A stretch of DNA of 64,000 bases, taken from Stictocephala bisonia. Lineage: Eukaryota; Arthropoda; Insecta; Hemiptera; Membracidae. Location: assembly GCA_035578905.1 (NCBI GenBank), contig JAQJVL010000177.1:186001-250000 (forward strand), in the 5' to 3' direction. Under the pieces are notes generated by a model. That model worked only from the letters and a program-made list of their open reading frames with translations, was not told where the DNA came from and searched no databases. Positions 58,405-64,000 of this stretch are shown here, in pieces; the first letter of the stretch is position 1; the number at the start of each line of letters is the position of its first letter. A program made the translations under genes and the position numbers.

Positions 58405-59690
58405 TAATCTTTAGTGTTCTACACAGCCTGTTGGTTGTGTAACCAGGTTTATCGCTGTCGCCATAAGGATTAAGCAGCCATACCATTACCACTCTATACT
58501 TACATTCATACAAAGGTGTTGTGTACATCCTGAAGGTTGTGTAACCAGGTTTATCGCTGTCGCCATAAGGATTAAGCAGCCATACCATTACCACTTACAT
58601 TCATACAAAGGTGTGGTGTACAGCCTGTTGGTTGTGTAACCAGGCTTATCACTGTCGCCATAAGGATTAAGCAGCCATACCATTACCACTCTGTACTTAA
58701 TAGTCATACAAAGGTGTTATGTACAGCTTGATGGTTGTGTAAGCAGGCTTATCACTGTCGCCATAAGGATTAAGCTCCCATACCATTACCACTCTGTACT
58801 TACAGTCATACAAAGGTGTTATGTACAGCTTGATGGTTGTGTAAGCAGGCTTATCACTGTCGCCATAAGGATTAAGCAGCCATACCATTACCACTCTATA
58901 CTTACAGTCATACAAAGGTGTTGTGTACAGCCTGATGGTTGTGTGACCAGGTTTATCACTGTCGCCATAATGATTAAGCAGCCATACCATTACCACTCTG
59001 TACTTACAGTCATACAAAGGTGTTGTGTACAGCCTGATGGTTGTGTAACCAGGCTTATCACTGTCGCCATAATGATTAAGCAGCCATACCATTACCACTC
59101 TGTACTTACAGTCATACAAAGGTGTTATGTACAGCTTGATGGTTGTGTAACCAAGCTTATCACTGTCGCCATAAGGATTAAGCAGCCATACCATTACTAC
59201 TCTGTACTTACAGTCTTACAAAGGTGTTGTGTACATCCTGAAGGTTGTGTAACCAGATTTATCGCTGTCGCCATAAGGATTAAGCTCCCATACCATTACC
59301 ACTCTGTACTTACAGTCATACAAAGGTGTTGTGTACAGCTTGATGGTTGTGTAACCAGGTTTATCACTGTCGCCATAAGGATTAAGCTCCCATACCATTA
59401 CTACTCTGTACTTACAGTCTTACAAAGGTGTTGTGTACATCCTGAAGGTTGTGTAACCAGATTTATCGCTGTCGCCATAAGGATTAAGCTCCCATACCAT
59501 TACCACTCTGTACTTACAGTCATACAAAGGTGTTGTGTACATCCTGAAGGTTGTGTAACCAGATTTATCGCTGTCACCATAAGAATTAAGCAGCCATACC
59601 ATTACCACTCTGTACTTACAGTCATACAAAGGTGTTGTGTACATCCTGAAGGTTGTGTAACCAGATTTATCGCTGTCAATATAAGAATTA
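58405..59690 (+). repeat. 102-bp minisatellite, about 12.5 copies
   Basis: Unit: GGTTGTGTAACCAGGTTTAT, CACTGTCGCCATAAGGATTA, AGCAGCCATACCATTACCAC, TCTGTACTTACAGTCATACA, AAGGTGTTGTGTACAGCCTG and a linker. The first spacing is exactly 102 (58433 to 58535); the second copy is 7 bp shorter. Since 102 is divisible by 3, long open frames exist on both strands (34-residue periods), a repeat effect. Each unit contains a TTAA. Confidence 0.92.
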
Positions 59691-60068
59691 ACACGTTGAG
59701 TGCTGACGTTCCCGATGGGGAACGGCTCAGCGCGCTTCCCACACGCTGGCGGTCGACATCGGGAACGCTTGGCAATCTTCGACTAATGCTCGGTTTTATC
59801 GGCAGCATGCCATGACTGTCAGTCTTTGTTGTGCGTAGCGTGTGGGGTGAGATTTCTCGTGTTTGTTTCGCTAATTGGATGTGTGTTTATGTGGTTTTTA
59901 TTTATTGTTATTAGTTATTAGTGTACATTTTAGTGTGTATTGTGGTAGAGTATTTTACTATATACGTGTTTACTGTTATTTTTGTGATAATAACAATGGA
60001 CCAGCCTTCGTGCAGTCGAGGAAGGGTCGTGTTTGATGATGGACAACGCTCCAGTGAGTCGGAGGAGC
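59688..60068 (+). mobile_element. Truncated piggyBac 5' end inserted into a minisatellite TTAA
   Basis: TTAA (59688-59691) then CACGTTGAGTGCTGACG, the pattern of piggyBac-type termini (TTAACACxTTGAxTGC). Subterminal perfect 11-bp inverted repeats CGTTCCCGATG (59707-59717) and CATCGGGAACG (59757-59767). A long T/G-rich leader precedes an ATG at 59996. After about 60068 the sequence no longer looks coding; no right-hand end was found. Confidence 0.6.
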
Positions 60069-60100
60069 GTTTTGCTTGTTTTTATAAGTGGCATACTTAA
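59996..60100 (+). pseudogene. Start of a piggyBac transposase ORF (fragment)
   Basis: ATG in a good context (ACAATGG) reads MDQPSCSRGRVVFDDGQRSS then ESEE, an acidic N-terminus typical for piggyBac transposases, but ends at a TAA at 60098 after a probable breakpoint near 60068. No catalytic part. Confidence 0.45.
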
Positions 60101-61319
60101 GAGGGCTCTAAACCCCCGCGCTGAGAAGCGTAAAAACTGCTTTGCGCGGTCCAAGATACTGCCCTTATTTACTGTCGTAAAATTATAAATGAAACATCTA
60201 TTCAGAGATAAAGACATTTTTGACTCAAATCGCTTTTTAGAATTTTCGAATTCTCCTTCATTTCGATTTTATAGGTTATTGAAGTTACCCAATATTCAAA
60301 CTAGTGCCAAAATAAAACTAGAGCTGTTATCGAAATTTTAAAAAGCGATTTTAGTCAGAAATGTATCTGGTTTCAATTTAGTTTTGGTTTCAGATCGATA
60401 TCTTTAAATCTGTATCCGCAATGTTGGACCGCGCAAATGCCTGCATGGTAATTTATTGCCAAAATATGCAGTGATTCGTGAGATCCAAGTGGCGAAACCT
60501 CGAACTTCTTAGTCGCGGATGGATTTTACTACTTTATTCATAAAAACCTTCCTTCGTTTAATTTAACATCGATGGATGCAATGTAGGCCTACGACGACTG
60601 ATATCAGTATTATTTTACAGACTGATTACTTAGAGTTAGTCTAATTACTTTTGAATAGCTTATTTCGTTTAAATTAAAATGTGCGTTCCCATGTGGTTCC
60701 TGATATAATCTAACTACAAAGTAAAGCATAACATTTTTATTCCTAATGACAGTGCACAATATTTATTATGCCATGAAAAATACTGTAATAATCATCTATA
60801 TACAACATTTTTATGAAATAAATCATTTAAACTACATTAACGAATGCGTACAGTAAAAATATTAATTCAATAATTCCGGCTTGACCAAAGCAATAAGTAG
60901 GCCTAATTCTATAATAAGTCACTGTCACTATTGGCCTTTGTTTTATTTTAAAAATATAAATACAGTAATGTTAAGTCGTAACTATTAATTTATTATAGTT
61001 CATTAATGTTGTGGTAGAAAAATTGCTAGGTCATTTATTTGTAATTTTATAAGAAGGTAACTTTGAAGCAAATATTTTACCTAAACGGTAACAAGGACAG
61101 AAAAATATGACAGCCGGGGGACGGGGCGGGGCGGAGCGGAGCGGCAATCCTTTTGTGACTTGAGGTCATGGTGCGAGGTAGTGTTTTGTTTGTACTCGTA
61201 GGAACCTCGTACCACTCCCGATGTATTCCGTTGAACAGCCAATGAGAAGACTTAGGACGGTAAAACTTGACATAAGTGATATTAAATATTGTGCAATGCG
61301 AAGAGAATTAATAAAATAC
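60101..61319. other. Intergenic with a GC-box-like patch
   Basis: GGGGACGGGGCGGGGCGGAG at about 61116-61135 is a strong GC-box-like run followed by GCGGAGCGG. A GC-rich patch also lies at 60110-60160. No gene recognised downstream. Confidence 0.4.
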
Positions 61320-61560
61320 TAATTTAAAAAAGTTTTATTAATTAGCATAGTATGTGTTGGTAGATGAATTTAATACAATATTAATATAAACTGAACAAAT
61401 ATAACGGTGATCGATTAAGGTAAGCTTAAGTTTACCGAAATCGATCACCATAACATTCGTAGCCTACATATTGCACTTATTTTTTATCAATACAGTATAA
61501 GTATTATACTGTATGAAATTTGCATTTTTTTACTTGTGTATTGAAGTAAAATTGTTCAAC
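61320..61560. mobile_element. Inverted derivative of the hammerhead element
   Basis: The left part (AATTAGCATAGTATGTGTTG) matches the 32.46-kb copy in its minus orientation. The right part (CCGAAATCGATCACCATAAC, then ATATTGCACTTATTTTT and ACAGTATAAGTATTATACTG) runs in the plus orientation. The two meet at an inverted repeat (arms 61401-61423 and 61432-61454, 18 of 23 matching). Confidence 0.55.
61401..61454. repeat. Head-to-head hammerhead 3' halves forming a hairpin
   Basis: Both arms carry GGTGATCGATT; the right arm keeps TTACCGAAATCGATC. The CTGANGA half is missing, so no single-copy ribozyme can form. Confidence 0.6.
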
Positions 61561-61639
61561 TATTATTATATTGCTGAAATAAGATGTTCTGATTGGTTTG
61601 GTTTTGCATTAATTTAATGCATGTTCAATTACTTGAGTA

Positions 61640-63560
61640 TCCTCTGACCTAATTTGGGAGCTCGTGATCAACTTGTGGCAGCCACACTGATCAACTTGGG
61701 TAGTCATCGTAATGGACTTGGCTAGCACTCGTGATCAACATGGCTAAAACTCATGGTCAGCTAGGGTAGTACCCGGGATCAACGTGGGCAGCCTCCGTAA
61801 TGGGCTTGGCTAGCACTCGTGATCAACATGGCTAACACCAATGATCAACTCGTATAGTACCCGTAATAAACTTAGCCATCCACCGTCATAGACTTGGCTA
61901 GCACTCATGGCTAGTCAATAATGAGTGGCTAGTAAAGTAGACCACAGGTGCTAACCAATGTAGTCACTGGTGATTACACAAGTTCAGTTCACCAATGGTG
62001 CTACTCAAAGTAATCATGGGTGGATACCTAAATTGACCGTGTTATATCTTAGATTATTAGAGGTCCTACCTACTAAGTTGACCACAGACTCTACTTAAGG
62101 TAATCACGGGTGTCTTCTCAAGTTGACCATGGGTCCTACGCAAAGTAATCACAGGTACTATCCGAGTTGACCATGGGTGCTACCCAAAATAATCACACTT
62201 GTTATCTTGTAGCACTGGTGCTACTCAAAGTAATGGCTGATAATACCCAAGTTGACTACAGATACTACCCAAGATAATTAGGCGTGGCTACTTAAATTAA
62301 TTACGGTTTCTCCCCTAGTGGTTACTCCAGTTGACAACTAGTGCTAGCCAATGTAATAAGGGGTGGCTACTCAAGTTGACCATCGGTCCTACCCAAGGTA
62401 ATCACATGCACTAACCAAGTTCACCATCGTAATTATGGGTGGCTACCCAAATTGACCGCATGTTTTACCTAAAATAATTATAGGTCCTACCTAAGTTGAC
62501 CACAGGCTCTACTCAAGTTGACCATGGAAGCTACCCAAGGTAATGACAGATATTATCCAAATTGATCACTGGTGATACACAAGGTAATTACAGTTATTAC
62601 CCAAGTTAACCAAGGGTGTTGCCCAAGGTTAATCACAGATAGTAACCAAGTTGACGACGGGTTATACTGAAGGTAATCAGAGATTCTATCCAAGTTGACA
62701 ATGGGAGCTACCCAAATCACATATAATAAGCAAAATGATCAATGGTGGTGCTACCCAAGGTAATCAGAGATATTACCATAGAGGACCAAGAGTACTACCC
62801 AAGGTAATCACAGGTACTACCCATGTTGATCATGGGAGCTACCCAAGTCAATCACAGGTACTACTCAAAATGATTACTGGTATTACGGGTGGCTACCTAA
62901 ATTGACCACGAGTGCTACCCAAAATAATCACAGGTACTATCTAAGTTGACCACGGGTGTTACCCAAAGTAATCATGGGTGGCTACTCAAGCTGGCCACGG
63001 GTCCTACCAAAGATAATCACAGGTAGTACTCACGTTGACCACCGGGGCTACCCAAGGCAATCAAGTAAGGCTACTCACGTTGATCACAGGGCTTAACCAA
63101 GGTAATCACAGGCACTACCAAAGTTCACCACCGGTCCTACCTAAAGTAATCACAGGTACTACCCATATTAACCACTGTTAAGATAATTAAAGGTCCTAAG
63201 TTGACCACAGGGTCTACTCAAGGTAATCACAGGTGACTTCCCAAGTCCTGTCCACCACAGATCCTATCCTACCCAAAAAAATCACAAGTACTATCTAAGT
63301 TTACCATGGCTGCTACCAAAGACAATCCCACACATTGACCACGCGTCCAACTCAAGGTAGTAACGGGCTAGCCATGTTAACCACGTTTTATAATCGAGGT
63401 AATTACGGGTGGCTACTCAAGTTGACCATGGGTGCTACCCAAGGATCACAGGTACTACCCAAGTTGACATGGGTTCTACGCAAAATAATCACAGATACTA
63501 CCCAAGTTAATCACTGGTGGTACCCAAGGAATAACTGATACAACCCATGTTGGTCACGTT
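61640..63560 (+). repeat. 44-bp degenerate minisatellite (two 22-bp halves), orientation flips near 61925
   Basis: The right part repeats CTACCCAAGGTAATCACAGG then TACTACCCAAGTTGACCACG; ATCACAGGTACTAC recurs at exactly 44 bp (62807 and 62851). The left part (61640-61920) carries the reverse complement (GATCAACTTGGGTAGT, GATCAACATGGCTA). About 43 units, many substitutions and small indels. Confidence 0.85.
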
Positions 63561-64000
63561 TTGAATGTATGTAACTGTTCTTAAAAGATCTATTACTTAA
63601 ATGTAATAGTGACTTTATAAAATTGCGACATACTCAGCTAACTCATGTATCTGTATATTATAATACTCTGGCAAATGTAATTATTTATTATCAATAAATT
63701 GTTCAAGCATTTTTTATATTTACTAGGAATAACATTAATCTATTTCTAAATATGTTTTAACATCAGTTTTAATCCATGCAATATAATCATTTCTTATAAA
63801 CGACAAATACATTCATAGGTAACGAAGTGTTTAGCGCTTATGTACTGTGGTGCCACAATGGATGAGTCCAAACTGCTCAGACAGGTAAGGACAAACTACT
63901 GTACTCATATAAAAAACTGAGACCAAAGTATTGTGTGAATTGCTGAGGTCAAACTCGTAGACTACGTGAGCCTAAACTACCCCTGACATACATGTTTATG
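63561..64000. other. Intergenic to window edge
   Basis: AT-rich; AATAAA at about 63693. A possible donor-like CAGACAGGTAAGG at 63878-63890 follows a short open segment with ATGGATGAGTCC, but nothing can be identified. Confidence 0.35.

Noticed and set aside
58943..59815. 290-codon open frame on the plus strand
   Set aside because: It lies almost wholly within the 102-bp array, is mirrored by open frames on the other strand, and runs on into the piggyBac terminus.

Overview
The window is AT-rich animal (eukaryotic) nuclear DNA with very low gene density. Genes are split by introns with GT/AG boundaries, there are no operons, and most of what can be recognised is transposable-element debris and minisatellites. 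A run of seven TAACC units (the insect TTAGG telomere motif on the other strand) and the element families (hAT, piggyBac, mariner, MULE, jockey-like LINEs, Penelope-like hammerhead motifs) suggest an arthropod, probably an insect with a large repeat-rich genome. I cannot name the species.

One host gene is supported: a three-exon noggin homologue on the + strand (coding exons 21522-21779, 23292-23614 and 26941-27127). The joins are phase-consistent and give 255 residues with a signal peptide and all nine noggin cysteines. Its cystine-knot domain carries a roughly 36-residue lysine/arginine-rich insertion exactly at the exon 2/3 junction. This recalls the 'noggin-like' genes described in planarians and makes the protein the most interesting coding finding.

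The other intact long reading frame is the 652-residue transposase of a complete hAT element (39539-42358), with matching terminal inverted repeats and a perfect 8-bp target duplication. Degraded elements include two jockey-like LINE 3' ends (minus strand, 1776-2345 and 32224-33520), a gag-like ORF1 fragment (35755-36318), a MULE transposase last exon (10315-10509, minus), a mariner-type deletion derivative with long inverted repeats (55467-56442), a piggyBac 5' end inserted into a minisatellite TTAA (59688-60068), a hAT-type MITE (52495-52932), several hairpin MITEs, and at least two SINE-like dispersed families.

A recurrent theme is a set of hammerhead-ribozyme-like motifs (CTGANGA, one extra base, stem II, GAAA, a short palindrome) at about 7.75, 14.4, 32.6, 37.1, 38.2 and 53.3 kb, with an inverted derivative at 61.4 kb. 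The best copies (53336-53378 and 32587-32629) sit in a dispersed Penelope-like or retrozyme-like unit. A downstream segment of that unit closely resembles the monomer of the 68-bp tandem array at positions 1-650.

Layout: 1-0.65 kb minisatellite; 0.65-12.2 kb LINE, hairpin and MULE debris; 12.3-13.2 kb two minisatellites, the second G-quadruplex-forming; 13.2-21.5 kb intergenic with SINE-like copies; 21.5-27.4 kb noggin; 27.4-39.5 kb LINE, SINE and PLE debris; 39.5-42.4 kb hAT; 42.4-46.9 kb intergenic; 46.9-50.5 kb a 39-bp minisatellite of about 93 copies; 50.5-58.4 kb nested elements; 58.4-59.7 kb a 102-bp array, then piggyBac; 61.6-63.6 kb a 44-bp array that flips orientation.
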